This document shows, piece by piece, positions 43,430-52,701 of a stretch of DNA of 64,000 bases (position 1 is its first letter; each line of letters opens with the position of its first letter). The DNA is from Rhodovastum atsumiense (GTDB lineage: Bacteria; Pseudomonadota; Alphaproteobacteria; Acetobacterales; Acetobacteraceae). The position numbers and the translations under genes were made by a program. Location: positions 156,130-220,129 of the forward strand of contig NZ_OW485602.1 in NCBI RefSeq assembly GCF_937425535.1. Reading direction: 5' to 3'. A model generated the notes under the pieces. The model ran no database searches. It saw only the letters and a program-made list of their open reading frames with translations, and had not been told where the DNA came from.

Positions 43430-44026
43430 GCGTTCGTGATTGTCGTTTAAGCCGTTTCCGGCGCGCGATTGAGTCAGGAAGTGTCGCCATGCTCATGGCA
43501 TTGTCGATATCGATGCCATCACATCTGAAGCTGCTTCATTATTTTTGTTTTGGCGTGGGACAAATGTCAGCTTGGTACTGCCCTGGGGGGCACGGAGAGA
43601 GATCTGCTGACACGTGCTCCGTTCATCGCAACCGCGATGCGGAAGCGCTCGCGCAGGAGCACCAGCCTGGCTTCCGCTTCGGCGGGGCTAATACGGGAGG
43701 ATGCAGGCGAAAACAGGGACTTCAGAAACGAAAGCATAGGATTTTCTACCCTTGCGCGCTTGATGTAGGGTTTTTTCGCGCATTTCGCAATTGGAATTGC
43801 GGGCATCCTGCACTCTCGGCCAGATGCTCAGTTCAGACTGTTGCCTCGGACAGGGCGGCGATCATGCAGCATCTGCTTGAGAGGACGGGGGGCCGAACTG
43901 CCGGTTCACCCGCTCGGCTGGCCACGGTGTCGCCGTATCACGCGTCGTGACTTTGACTGGCGCTGAGGCAGGCGATTGGCCGATGAGCGGATACGGTATT
44001 GACCCAGAAAGCGAATCTTCGCCCGA
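43430..44026. other. Region with at most one tiny gene
   Basis: Nearly 600 bases separate the hypothetical gene at 42770 from the PAS protein. Only a weak 56-codon minus-strand frame (43567-43737) is plausible; the plus-strand frame at 43489-43950 has atypical composition and no ribosome site. I see no repeats or RNA gene here. Confidence 0.4.
43567..43737 (-). CDS. Possible small hypothetical protein
   Basis: A 56-residue frame starting MLSFLKSLFSPASSRISPAE, with an amphipathic N-terminal helix and a basic C terminus. The ribosome site is poor. It could be a short peptide gene or the remains of a longer one. No family is recognised. Confidence 0.25.
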   Translation of the reverse strand: MLSFLKSLFSPASSRISPAEAEARLVLLRERFRIAVAMNGARVSRSLSVPPRAVPS

Positions 44027-45823
44027 TCAAGCCGCTGAGCGCTGAACGGCCCGTGTCGGTGGCGTATCCGCGATGACTTCCTGCTGCGCACCGATCAGCC
44101 GTAGCGTCGTGCCGTCGGCGGCTCGTACGGATTCCACATGGAGGCGGATCTGTCTCACGGCGCCATCACCGCCATGGATGCGAAACCTGGTCGTGATCGC
44201 CCCGCCACGAGCGACCAGCACGCGCATCTCACCGATGACACGCTTGCGGTCTTCGGGGTGCAGGAGCGCGACCCAGTCCTGCCAGGACAGTCGCTCCCGC
44301 CCGGGGGGGAGCCGGTACAAGCGGCACCAGTCCGGTCCCGCAATGGCCATGGAGTCCGAGATCGTCCATTCGAAATCGGCGATCTCGCCGAGTTGCCGGG
44401 CGAGCCGCAGCCGCAGTTCGGCCTCCCGTAGCGCAAGAGCCGCCTGGCCCGAAGAACTTGCATCGCGGATCAGGGCGGTGTGACCACCATCGTTGCCATT
44501 GACCAGCGACAATTCGATCGGGAATTCCGAGCCGTCGCGGCGACGGCCGCGTAGTCCTCGTGCCGTGCAGGCGGGTGGCACCAGCAGGTCCGCATCGCGG
44601 CCGAGCAGGTCCTCGGCCCGTGTGTAACCGAACAGGCGCAGCGCCGTGGGATTGACGGACGCAATGCATCCATCGGCCGTTGCCACCACGACCGCCTCGT
44701 TCACGGCATTCATCACTGTGCGCAGCCGCTCGGTACCTTCGCTCAGCGCCGCCTCCGCCTCGCGCAGCGCTGTCACGTCGGTCGTGTCCTCGAGAATGGC
44801 AACGACCTCGCCGGAGTCATCCAGTCGCACGGCAAGGTGCGCGGCGACGGTCACCTCTGCGCCGTCGCGCGTGCGCTGCCGCAGGTCGCCACGCCATTCG
44901 CCTTCGCGCAGCAGCGTCTCGCGCAACTCGTCCTCGGGCACCGGGAAGATTGTTTGCAACAGATCCTGCGCCGACCGTCCGACGGCCTGTGCCGCGGTCC
45001 AGCCATAGACACGCTGACAGCCATCGGACCAGAAGCGGATGATGTCGTCGCAATCGCGCACCATGACACAGGCCTGGTCGAGCGAGCCCAGGAGCCACTG
45101 CAGTTCCGCGACATCCAGGGCTTCGGCCCGTGTCACGGAGGTGGCGCGCAGGCGCAGGACCAGGACGCCACCCAGCAGCAGCGCTCCACTGGTCGCTGCC
45201 AGGGCCAGAACGGTAAACGGCAGGATACGCTGCGACGGTGTATTTTCCTGCCGGATGTCATCCGACCGCAGGATGGCCTGTGCATCGGTGATGACTGCGC
45301 CAGCAGCATGGCTGGCCGCCTCGGCAAGCCCTCCGTCCCCGGCTTCAGCAATCACGGCTGCCATGGGCTGATCGGAGAGGCGGGCAGGGAGTCGTGCCAG
45401 GGGCGGCCATCCCCCCCCTTCTTCCTGCCTGGAAAATCCGGCGGTGCCATGCGGAAGCGACAAGGCATGCCGGATTGTCGCTTCCTGCCGCAGATCAGCG
45501 AGCAATCTCGCGGCCGTGGTCGTTACGAGACGAGACAGCTCCGCGTCGGAAGTGGCGAAATTGCTATCGCGGTGGCCATTTCCGGGGCGGGTGGATCCGA
45601 GCGTACCGAAGACACCGGCAATGAGCCCCAGGGTAAACAGGAGCAGACATCCCACCCCTAACCACGCGGTGGCCGGCACACGCGGCGCGGATGGCCGGCA
45701 TGTCTGGCCGCGCGGATGTTCCGATGGGGTGGCGCCCAAGGCTGTGCCTTCACATAAGAGTGATACTCGACAATATGAGCTGATTTTGATTTTGCCAAGT
45801 GAAGAAAACGCTACGTCCGGCAT
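44027..45823 (-). CDS. Membrane protein with three PAS domains and no output domain
   Basis: A 598-residue sensor. Two membrane helices (about residues 50-73 and 198-222) bracket a periplasmic segment. Three PAS folds follow: about 240-350 (SLDQACVMVRDCDDIIRFWSDG), 365-470 (VNEAVVVATADGCIASVNPTAL) and 480-585 (FEWTISDSMAIAGPDWCRLYRL...LLHPEDRKR). It ends shortly after the third PAS, with no kinase, GGDEF, EAL or methyl-accepting domain. It may modulate a partner, perhaps the hybrid kinase encoded divergently at 46210, or may have lost its output part. The ATG at 45823 has no ribosome site. Confidence 0.75.
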   Translation of the reverse strand: MPDVAFSSLGKIKISSYCRVSLLCEGTALGATPSEHPRGQTCRPSAPRVPATAWLGVGCLLLFTLGLIAGVFGTLGSTRPGNGHRDSNFATSDAELSRLVTTTAARLLADLRQEATIRHALSLPHGTAGFSRQEEGGGWPPLARLPARLSDQPMAAVIAEAGDGGLAEAASHAAGAVITDAQAILRSDDIRQENTPSQRILPFTVLALAATSGALLLGGVLVLRLRATSVTRAEALDVAELQWLLGSLDQACVMVRDCDDIIRFWSDGCQRVYGWTAAQAVGRSAQDLLQTIFPVPEDELRETLLREGEWRGDLRQRTRDGAEVTVAAHLAVRLDDSGEVVAILEDTTDVTALREAEAALSEGTERLRTVMNAVNEAVVVATADGCIASVNPTALRLFGYTRAEDLLGRDADLLVPPACTARGLRGRRRDGSEFPIELSLVNGNDGGHTALIRDASSSGQAALALREAELRLRLARQLGEIADFEWTISDSMAIAGPDWCRLYRLPPGRERLSWQDWVALLHPEDRKRVIGEMRVLVARGGAITTRFRIHGGDGAVRQIRLHVESVRAADGTTLRLIGAQQEVIADTPPTRAVQRSAA

Positions 45824-46209
45824 TTTTTATAAATGGATAATGTTAATTAGTTAGAAAATTATTAAGCATTTACTGAACTATGATCTGCATTCTGAGAATG
45901 CATTGCCGCGTGCCGACGTCAGCTTGGCACGCGATCGAACGCGTCAGCTTCCTGCGAAACTGTCCGGAATCATCGCACGGGGCGGCAAGCGGAAGGCCGA
46001 ATGACGCCGGCCTATGCACCCGTCGCGCCGGAGAGATCGAAGATGACCCGCGCGATGCGACAAGATCCAGGCCGCAGTTGAGCGGCGGAGTTACCAAAAT
46101 TGCAGACAATCCCCGGCTGGTGAGCGGCCTGGCTGCGTGATAGGCCGGTCCTGTTGTTCTCTCTCAGATTGTGCGGTGCGGCACCGGGTGCGCACCTGCA
46201 GGATTGCAC
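45824..46209. other. Divergent promoter region between two sensor genes
   Basis: The first 60 bases are strongly AT-rich. A perfect dyad TGCATTCTGAGAATGCA lies at 45886-45902. A plus-strand frame at 45880-46140 is open but has no supporting features. Promoters for both the PAS protein (minus) and the hybrid kinase (plus) should lie here. Confidence 0.45.
45886..45902. promoter_or_regulatory. Dyad TGCATTC-TGA-GAATGCA
   Basis: A perfect 7+3+7 palindrome, 63 bases upstream of the PAS-protein start and about 310 before the kinase. It may be an operator for a regulator shared by the two divergent sensors. Confidence 0.4.
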
Positions 46210-49146
46210 ATGGGGCGATACGTGGGCCGATGCCGCCGATTCATAACCGCGCCACACGACGCTCTCGCCGCCTTTTATCGGGCGCTGGGGCGGGCTGGCC
46301 GTCGGATCGGCATGCGCCAGCCATGGGCGGTGGTTGCGATCGCACTGGTCTGGGGAGTGGCTGCGATCCATCTGACCGAGGGGCGCAGCGATACATTGCG
46401 CGCGGCGGAAGCCAATGGCGCCAGCCGGGCGCAGGCTTATGCCGATGCCCTTCTGCGCGGCATCGTCGAGATCGATCATGCGGCACTGCTGGTGCGGGCG
46501 CTGGACGAACGTGGCACCCAGGGACCTGATATCGCCACCTGGCTGGATGCTCTCGTTCCCATGCGGCACATCCCCATGCGAATCATGGTGCTCGGGCCGG
46601 ATGGGAAGGTGCGTCTGAGCACCCCGCCCGGGCCGTTCGCGCATCCTGATCTCTCGGACCAAACGCATTTCCGGCGCTTTGCCGCATCTTCCGGGGATGG
46701 ATTGCATATCAGCCCGCCATTGCCCGGGCAGGCACCGGAAGCGTGGACATTGCCGTTCCTGCGGCTGCTGCGGGGGCCGGACGGGTCGTTCAACGGTCTC
46801 GTCGTGGTCTCGGTCGCACCTCGGGATCTGCTGGGCTTTGCCTCCGTGGCGGATGTCGGCGCGCAGGGGACGGTCACGCTGTTCGGCGCGGACGGCATGA
46901 TCCTGGCGCGGGTGGCCGCGACGGACATGCGCATGACCACGGGGGACGTCAGTACGAGCCCCGTGGTTGCCGACGCTGTACGGACCGCAGCGGGCCATCT
47001 CACCTGGACGGATCTGCACGACCGGACGCGACGCATCGAAAGCTTTCGCCGTCTGCCCGGCCTGCCGCTGGTGCTGTCGGTCGGCCTCGCTGAGGACGAG
47101 GTGCTGGCCGAGCATCGCGGCGACATAGGACGCGCCGTGCTGGTGAGCCTTGTGCTTACGCTGGTGGTGATCCTGGCTTCGCTTGCCGAATCAAGACATC
47201 GGCGCCGACGCGAGCAGGCGCAGCGAGAGTTGAATCTCGCGATGGAGAACATCAGCCAGGGCCTGCTGATGGTCGAGCCGAGCGGGCGTGTCGCGGTGAT
47301 GAACGGCCGGCTGGCGGAACTGCTCGATCTGCCGCCGCATCTGCGCCAGGGCAGCCATATCGAGGATGTCACCGCCTGGCAGGTCGCCGCCGGAGAGTTC
47401 ACGGGGGCCGTCGAGCCGCCGGAAGCGACGGCGCTCATTGGCCAGATGGCTGGCTTTTTCAGCAATGTGTTGCCGCTGTACAAGCGCACCCGTCCCAATG
47501 GCACCGTGCTGGAGGTCCGCACCCGGGTATTGCCTGATCGCTCGGTGGTCCGCACCTTCAGCGATGTCACTGCCTGGGAACAGGCGCAGGCGGCCCTGCA
47601 GGCGGCGCGGGAGGCAGCGGAGGCGGGCGTGCAGGCACGTACGCAGTTTCTTGCGGTGATGAGCCACGAAATCCGCACGCCGCTCAATGGCATTCTGGGG
47701 GCAGCCGAGCTGTTGCATGACACGCCTCTGTCCCCGCAGCAGGAACGCTATGTCCGGACAGTGCGGGATTCCGGGCGGCATCTGCTCGACCTGCTCAATG
47801 ACATTCTCGACTTTTCCAAGATCGATCGCGGTGCGATCGAGCTGGAAATGGCACCTTTCGCACCCGCCGGGCTGCTGGCGGCGGTGCGCACCATCATGGC
47901 GCCCCTGGCCGAGGAGAAGGGGTTATGGCTGAGCGTGGAAGTGGATGAGCAGGTACCCGCCCAGGTCTGTGGTGATGCACATCGTCTGCGGCAGGTGCTG
48001 CTGAATCTGATGGGCAACGCCATCAAGTTCACCCATACGGGCGGCATCGCGGTGCAACTCGGTGCCACACCGGCCGGGCTGGGATGGCGCCTTGATTTCC
48101 GTGTGCGCGACAGCGGCGTCGGCATTCCTGCCGATCTGCAAGGGCATCTGTTCCAGGAATTTGCCCAGGCCGATGGCTCGATTACCCGCCGCTTCGGTGG
48201 CACCGGGCTGGGGCTGGCGATTTCCCGGCGCCTGGTCATCGCCATGGGCGGTGACATCGCCGTGGACAGCCGCGAGGGCGAAGGGGCGGAGTTTCGCTTT
48301 CACATCATGGTCAGGCTGTCCTGTGCGGTCTCCGTGACCAGCGAGGCGTCCAACCGGGTCGGCCGCCTGCGCGTGCTGTTGGCTGAGGATAACCACGTCA
48401 ATCGGCTGGTTGCCTCCGGCCTTCTGGAAAAGCTGGGGCATCAGGTGGAAACGGTGGAAGACGGAGCGGCGGCGCTGGCCGTGGTGCAACGCGGGGGGGT
48501 GGATCTCGTCCTGATGGACGTGATGATGCCGGTCATGGATGGGTTGGCGGCGACGCGGGCTATCCGCGCCCTGCCGGGGACGGCCGGCCGGGTTCCGGTG
48601 ATCGGGCTGACCGCGAACGCGTTTCGTGACGACGAAGCGGAATGTCGGGCCGCCGGGATGGATGGTTTCGCGCCCAAGCCAATCACACGCGAGCGGCTGG
48701 CGCGTGAGATCGAGCATGTCTGTGGTACGGCAGGGCCGGAGAAAGCGGTACTGGACACGCTTGCGGAGACGCTGGGAAAAGAGACGCTCGCGGAGGTCGT
48801 CACTACCTTTCTGAAGGATGTGCCCAATCAACTTGTGCGATTGCGGGCACTGGCGAAAGGAACGGCGATGCCCGAACTGACGCGGGAAGCCCACACGCTG
48901 GCCGGCAGCGCCGGCACGCTCGGGCTGCGCGGGTTGGAGATGGCGGCACGCAGTCTGGAAAACGACCTCAGGCGCGACGCTCCCGTGGATGCGCCTGGCC
49001 GTGTTGCCGCAATCGAGGTGCTGGCGCAGCAGGCCGTGGCGGCACTGGTGGCGGACCATGTTCCGCCAATGCCGGGTATGGGGGGCGCATGCTCGCCGGC
49101 CTGTCCGTTGGTCCGCCATCCCAACCCGATGCCGTCGGCGCGGTGA
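46210..49146 (+). CDS. Hybrid sensor histidine kinase with REC and HPt domains
   Basis: A 978-residue membrane kinase. In order: first membrane helix (about residues 36-52), periplasmic Cache-like sensor, second helix (about 310-330), PAS-7-like domain (NISQGLLMVEPSGRVAVMNGRLAELL), HisKA with FLAVMSHEIRTPLNG, HATPase with NLMGNAIKFT, DSGVGIP and GTGLGLAIS, receiver domain with DLVLMDVMMPVMDG and KP, and an HPt domain with REAHTLAGSAGTLG. All phosphorelay residues are present. No response regulator gene is adjacent. The start at 46210 (MGRYVGR) is the better of two. Confidence 0.9.
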   Translation: MGRYVGRCRRFITAPHDALAAFYRALGRAGRRIGMRQPWAVVAIALVWGVAAIHLTEGRSDTLRAAEANGASRAQAYADALLRGIVEIDHAALLVRALDERGTQGPDIATWLDALVPMRHIPMRIMVLGPDGKVRLSTPPGPFAHPDLSDQTHFRRFAASSGDGLHISPPLPGQAPEAWTLPFLRLLRGPDGSFNGLVVVSVAPRDLLGFASVADVGAQGTVTLFGADGMILARVAATDMRMTTGDVSTSPVVADAVRTAAGHLTWTDLHDRTRRIESFRRLPGLPLVLSVGLAEDEVLAEHRGDIGRAVLVSLVLTLVVILASLAESRHRRRREQAQRELNLAMENISQGLLMVEPSGRVAVMNGRLAELLDLPPHLRQGSHIEDVTAWQVAAGEFTGAVEPPEATALIGQMAGFFSNVLPLYKRTRPNGTVLEVRTRVLPDRSVVRTFSDVTAWEQAQAALQAAREAAEAGVQARTQFLAVMSHEIRTPLNGILGAAELLHDTPLSPQQERYVRTVRDSGRHLLDLLNDILDFSKIDRGAIELEMAPFAPAGLLAAVRTIMAPLAEEKGLWLSVEVDEQVPAQVCGDAHRLRQVLLNLMGNAIKFTHTGGIAVQLGATPAGLGWRLDFRVRDSGVGIPADLQGHLFQEFAQADGSITRRFGGTGLGLAISRRLVIAMGGDIAVDSREGEGAEFRFHIMVRLSCAVSVTSEASNRVGRLRVLLAEDNHVNRLVASGLLEKLGHQVETVEDGAAALAVVQRGGVDLVLMDVMMPVMDGLAATRAIRALPGTAGRVPVIGLTANAFRDDEAECRAAGMDGFAPKPITRERLAREIEHVCGTAGPEKAVLDTLAETLGKETLAEVVTTFLKDVPNQLVRLRALAKGTAMPELTREAHTLAGSAGTLGLRGLEMAARSLENDLRRDAPVDAPGRVAAIEVLAQQAVAALVADHVPPMPGMGGACSPACPLVRHPNPMPSAR

Positions 49147-49194
49147 GCCCGCCCGCTCAAGCTGTGTGCTTTCGTAAGTATTCCTGCCGTGGCG

Positions 49195-50031
49195 TCAGCA
49201 GGCCAGCCGCACCATTGAACCCGCCGCCGCGTCCTGAACCATCGGCCAGTTGGGTGTGCCTTCGTACGGTGGTGCGAAATCCGGAACGAACCCGGCCCTG
49301 ACCAGGAACCCCACGAGGTCGGCCAGCGGCACTGCATAAGTCGGGCCACCAGCTTGGCCGGCAAACACCACGCCTACCACCGCTCCTGCCCCATCCATCA
49401 CCGGGCCACCACTGCCGCCCGGACCGGTGCCCGCGGTGATCTGGACCACCCAGCGCAACCGGGCCGCGTTGTCCGCGCCGAACCACGCGACCCCATCGGC
49501 CCAGGTCGGCGTCACCTCGCGGCCGGAAGCGTCGCGCGTTTGCAGACTGGCAACCCGGCCTGTTTCTGGCCGGTGCACGGTCAGGGTCGCCCCGGCGATC
49601 CGACCGGGGGTGCCAACCAATGAGGCCAGGGTTTCACCACCGGGATAGCCAAGCAGCATCACGGCTGCGCCCGGTGCCAGATGCCGCGCGGCCGACAGGC
49701 GAAGCGACGGCAACGCTCCGCCCGCAGGGGGAGCGAGCAGGGCAAGATCCAGATCGGGATCTTCATAGACCACGCGCCAGGCACCGCGTCGCCCAACCTC
49801 AACCAGGGGCAGATCGGCCTGGCGGCAACGCAGTACCAGGTGGGCGTTGGTCACCACCAACCCCGGCGCCACTGCGAAACCGCTTCCCGCACTATGGCGA
49901 ACCGGAGGTGCCTCGGGGACAGCCGGCTGCGGCACCGCCCCGGCCACTTCGCCTGTCAGCAGCCCGCCCGCCAGCAATGCACTGCCCGCGAGTGCGCCAA
50001 GCACACTCCAAACCATTCTTCTCCCGGCCAT
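49195..50031 (-). CDS. Secreted trypsin-like serine protease
   Basis: A 278-residue protein with an N-terminal hydrophobic segment (MVWSVLGALAGSALLAGGLL) suggesting export. The protease triad is visible: His in VTNAHLV, Asp in DPDLDLALLAPP and Ser in TGPGGSGGPVMDG. It lacks PDZ domains, unlike the Do-like protease at 34075. It converges with the hybrid kinase gene. Confidence 0.75.
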   Translation of the reverse strand: MAGRRMVWSVLGALAGSALLAGGLLTGEVAGAVPQPAVPEAPPVRHSAGSGFAVAPGLVVTNAHLVLRCRQADLPLVEVGRRGAWRVVYEDPDLDLALLAPPAGGALPSLRLSAARHLAPGAAVMLLGYPGGETLASLVGTPGRIAGATLTVHRPETGRVASLQTRDASGREVTPTWADGVAWFGADNAARLRWVVQITAGTGPGGSGGPVMDGAGAVVGVVFAGQAGGPTYAVPLADLVGFLVRAGFVPDFAPPYEGTPNWPMVQDAAAGSMVRLAC

Positions 50032-50200
50032 ATTCCCGATGCCGTGCCTACAATCAGGCTTCCTCGTTTTCCAAAGGCTTTCGGATAGCATGGCTCACGG
50101 CATTGTGCATGCGAATCTCACTGGCCACAAATCTGCGAAACTTACTGGCAAGAGCGCGTGTTGGTGGTATTTTGCCTGGTGAATCAACCATAGGTTTAAG

Positions 50201-50623
50201 GTGCGCGGCCTCCCCCTTCTCATCAGACTGGCTCATGCGGAAGCGGACGAACGCCGGATCGAGCTTGGTCGGATTGCTGCAGCCCATGCGGCCGCGCAGG
50301 CAGCGGTGGCGGCGCATGTTCGGCAGGCTGCTGCGGAGGCCGATCTCGCGGCGACCGGGCCGGAAGCGCTTGCAGCCTATGCCGCCTGGGTGCGCCCCGA
50401 TGCGCAACGCCGCGTGGCCCTGGACTCGCGGCGCGCGCAGCTCGAGCGCACCGAGGAGGCGGCCCGCACTGCCCTGCGCGAAGCGGTGGTCGACTTCAAG
50501 CGTCTGGAGACAGTGCAGCAAAATGCCGAAGCAGCGGCAAAGCGGGCCACCGACCGCCGCACCGCCGTACGTGCGGACGAAGCGCAGATATTGCGCAAAC
50601 TGCAGCTCGAACGCCTCGCCTGA
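50201..50623 (+). CDS. fliJ: FliJ-like flagellar export chaperone
   Basis: A 140-residue, almost entirely helical, alanine- and arginine-rich coiled-coil protein. Length and pattern match FliJ, which binds the flagellar export ATPase FliI. Sequence conservation in FliJ is low, so this is a family-level guess supported by the flagellar genes further downstream. Starts with GTG. FliI is not next to it. Its stop overlaps an ATG at 50623. Confidence 0.55.
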   Translation: MRGLPLLIRLAHAEADERRIELGRIAAAHAAAQAAVAAHVRQAAAEADLAATGPEALAAYAAWVRPDAQRRVALDSRRAQLERTEEAARTALREAVVDFKRLETVQQNAEAAAKRATDRRTAVRADEAQILRKLQLERLA

Positions 50624-50652
50624 TGGCGAAACAACCAGGGGAAAGGGAACGA

Positions 50653-51099
50653 ATGGACACCCGCATTGGCATCATCCAGGTCCCGGTCAGTTGCCAGGAG
50701 CGCGCCAAGGCATTCTATGCGCGCACACTTGGCTTTCACGTCATCAGCGAGCAACCGCTCGACTTCATGAGCCATGCGGGGCTGCGCTGGGTCCAGCTCG
50801 AGCCTCCGCAGGGGGGAACCACGATCTCCCTGGTTACCTGGCATCCCACGATGGCACCCGGCAGCCTGACCGGGCTCACGCTTGAAACCGATGACATCGA
50901 GGCGACCCATCGGTCACTTGCGAAAGCCGGATTACATATCTCCCCCATTACCCTTGCTCCCTGGGGAGCCTGCATTGCCACGTTCCGGGATCCGGATGGC
51001 AATCACTGGCTGCTGCAGCAGCCACGCCGGACGGCGGCCGCAAGTCCTCCGTCCAGGAATGAGCCGAGGTCAGTCGTGCGGGAAAACTGCATGGCCTAA
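50653..51099 (+). CDS. VOC (glyoxalase-like) family protein
   Basis: A 148-residue vicinal-oxygen-chelate protein with two beta-alpha-beta-beta-beta units. Typical parts are QVPVSCQERAKAFYARTLGFHV, LTLETDDIEATHRSL and FRDPDGNHWLLQQP. The metal ligands of true glyoxalases are only partly apparent, so the substrate cannot be told. The start at 50653 (MDTRIGI) follows AGGGGAAAGGGAACG; ATG 50623 overlaps the FliJ-like stop. Confidence 0.8.
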   Translation: MDTRIGIIQVPVSCQERAKAFYARTLGFHVISEQPLDFMSHAGLRWVQLEPPQGGTTISLVTWHPTMAPGSLTGLTLETDDIEATHRSLAKAGLHISPITLAPWGACIATFRDPDGNHWLLQQPRRTAAASPPSRNEPRSVVRENCMA

Positions 51100-51118
51100 A
51101 CGGGCAGCGCATGCCGAT

Positions 51119-51157
51119 CGGGTGGTCGGTTGGGATATTCCCCCGGCCGACTACCCG
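51119..51157. terminator. Bidirectional terminator between convergent genes
   Basis: Arms 51119-51129 and 51147-51157 pair over 11 bases with one G-T pair. The loop itself contains GGGA-TAT-TCCC. It sits between the VOC gene and the TPR glycosyltransferase, which converge. There is no long T-run on either strand. Confidence 0.6.
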
Positions 51158-51174
51158 ACCGGTAAGTCCGGAGT

Positions 51175-52701
51175 TCATGTTTGCCCGAGGTTACCGAGAT
51201 CACGGGCAACTTCGGTGAGGACAGCGTCCCAGTCGCCCGGACGCGGCTGCCGGTAGATCCGCAGCGTTGGATACCACGGGCTGTCACGCCGCCCGAGCAG
51301 CCAGCGCCAGCACGGATTGAAGCGGTCCAGCAACCAGACCGGACGCCCCAGCGCCGCCGCCAGATGCGCCACCGCGGTGTCGACCGAGATGACCATATCG
51401 AGGGCGACAACCAGCGCAGCGGTATCGGCGAAGTCTTTCATCTCCGCCATGTGGTCGATCAGCCCCAGACCGGCCGGTGCTGCCGGACCGTCCTTTTGCA
51501 GGCTGAAGAATTGCCGCCCGGGCAGGTCGAGCAGGGATGCCAGCCGCTCCGGCGGTATTGAACGGTGACGATCCAATGCCGCTCCAACAGCCAAGTGTGC
51601 ACGAGGATTGCCTGCCCAGACCAGGCCGATGCGCTGTCTCTGGCCGACAGTCGCAGCAAGACGGGCTTTCCAGGCCACCACCTGCGTTGCATCCGCATGC
51701 AGATAGGGTGTGTCGCCGGGAATGGTCGCGAGGGTGGTTCCCAGCGCGAATGGCAGGCTGAGCATCGGACAGTGCAGGTCGAATTGCGGCAGTTCCTCAC
51801 CGCGTGCCACGACCCGGTCGACGTCCGGCAGATCACGGAGCAGCCGCAGCAGAGGTGGCTGCACTTCCATGATGACCCGCAAACCGCGGGCTGCTGCCAA
51901 CGAGGCGTAGCGGCAGAATTGCAGGGTGTCACCAAACCCCTGTTCGGCGTGGATCAGCAAGGTCTGTCCCGGCGCTGCTTCACCTTGCCACTGGGGCTGC
52001 GGAAAATCGCGCCGGAATCGGGTCATCTGCGGTGTTCGCCAACGCCATTCGTACTCCTGCCAGCCCGCCGCCATGTCTCCCCGGGCCAATAATGCCATCG
52101 CCCGGTTGTGGCGTGCGTCCGGCAGGTCGGGCGCCAGCGCGATGGCTCGCTGAAAGCAGGTGAATGCTTCCTCCGGGTGGCCCTGCTCCTGCAATGCCTT
52201 GCCCAGGTTGCTGTATGCTCCCGGATTGTCCGGGGTGATCTCCAGGGCCAGGCGGTAGCAAGCGGCTGCCTGCTCCGGCCGGGCTTGCTTCAACAGCACG
52301 TTGCCGAGGTCGTTCAGGACTTCCGGGTAATTCGGCCTGAGGCGAAGAGCGGTGCAGAAGGAGGCGATCGCCGCATCTGGCCGCCCCTGCTCGTCGAGCA
52401 CGGCCCCCAAGGTGGAATGAAAGGAAGCATTTTCGCCATCGATCGCGATGGCCCGGCCGATCAAATCAATGGCCCGGTCGTGATGCCCTCGCTGCCAGGC
52501 AATGGTTCCGAGCCGGTTCAGGCTGTCGGCATGTCGGGACTCGATGGCAAGAACCTGCCGGTAGAGGTGTTCGGCCTCATCCAGGTATCCGGCCTGATGA
52601 TGCCGGGAAGCCTCGGCAAACACCGCTTCAGCAGAGAGGGCCGGTTGCCGCAGTCCGGGTCTGCCCTGCTTTGTGGCAGTCTGACGTGAATGACGCTTCA
52701 T
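51175..52701 (-). CDS. TPR-repeat glycosyltransferase-like protein
   Basis: A 508-residue protein. Residues about 25-215 contain at least five tetratricopeptide repeats (for example YLDEAEHLYRQVLAIESRHADSLNRLG). The C-terminal half resembles the glycosyltransferase-like domain often fused to such repeats (LLIHAEQGFGDTLQFCRY, RIGLVWAGNP, VISVDTAVAHLAAALGRPVWLL). Related proteins often lie near flagellin genes and have been linked to protein O-glycosylation, so flagellin modification is a possible role here. Confidence 0.75.
   Translation of the reverse strand: MKRHSRQTATKQGRPGLRQPALSAEAVFAEASRHHQAGYLDEAEHLYRQVLAIESRHADSLNRLGTIAWQRGHHDRAIDLIGRAIAIDGENASFHSTLGAVLDEQGRPDAAIASFCTALRLRPNYPEVLNDLGNVLLKQARPEQAAACYRLALEITPDNPGAYSNLGKALQEQGHPEEAFTCFQRAIALAPDLPDARHNRAMALLARGDMAAGWQEYEWRWRTPQMTRFRRDFPQPQWQGEAAPGQTLLIHAEQGFGDTLQFCRYASLAAARGLRVIMEVQPPLLRLLRDLPDVDRVVARGEELPQFDLHCPMLSLPFALGTTLATIPGDTPYLHADATQVVAWKARLAATVGQRQRIGLVWAGNPRAHLAVGAALDRHRSIPPERLASLLDLPGRQFFSLQKDGPAAPAGLGLIDHMAEMKDFADTAALVVALDMVISVDTAVAHLAAALGRPVWLLDRFNPCWRWLLGRRDSPWYPTLRIYRQPRPGDWDAVLTEVARDLGNLGQT

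Noticed and set aside
43489..43950. Plus-strand frame of 153 codons
   Set aside because: No ribosome site, odd composition, no similarity; likely open by chance.
45880..46140. Plus-strand frame of 86 codons in the sensor intergenic region
   Set aside because: Overlaps the palindrome and has no ribosome site or recognisable feature.
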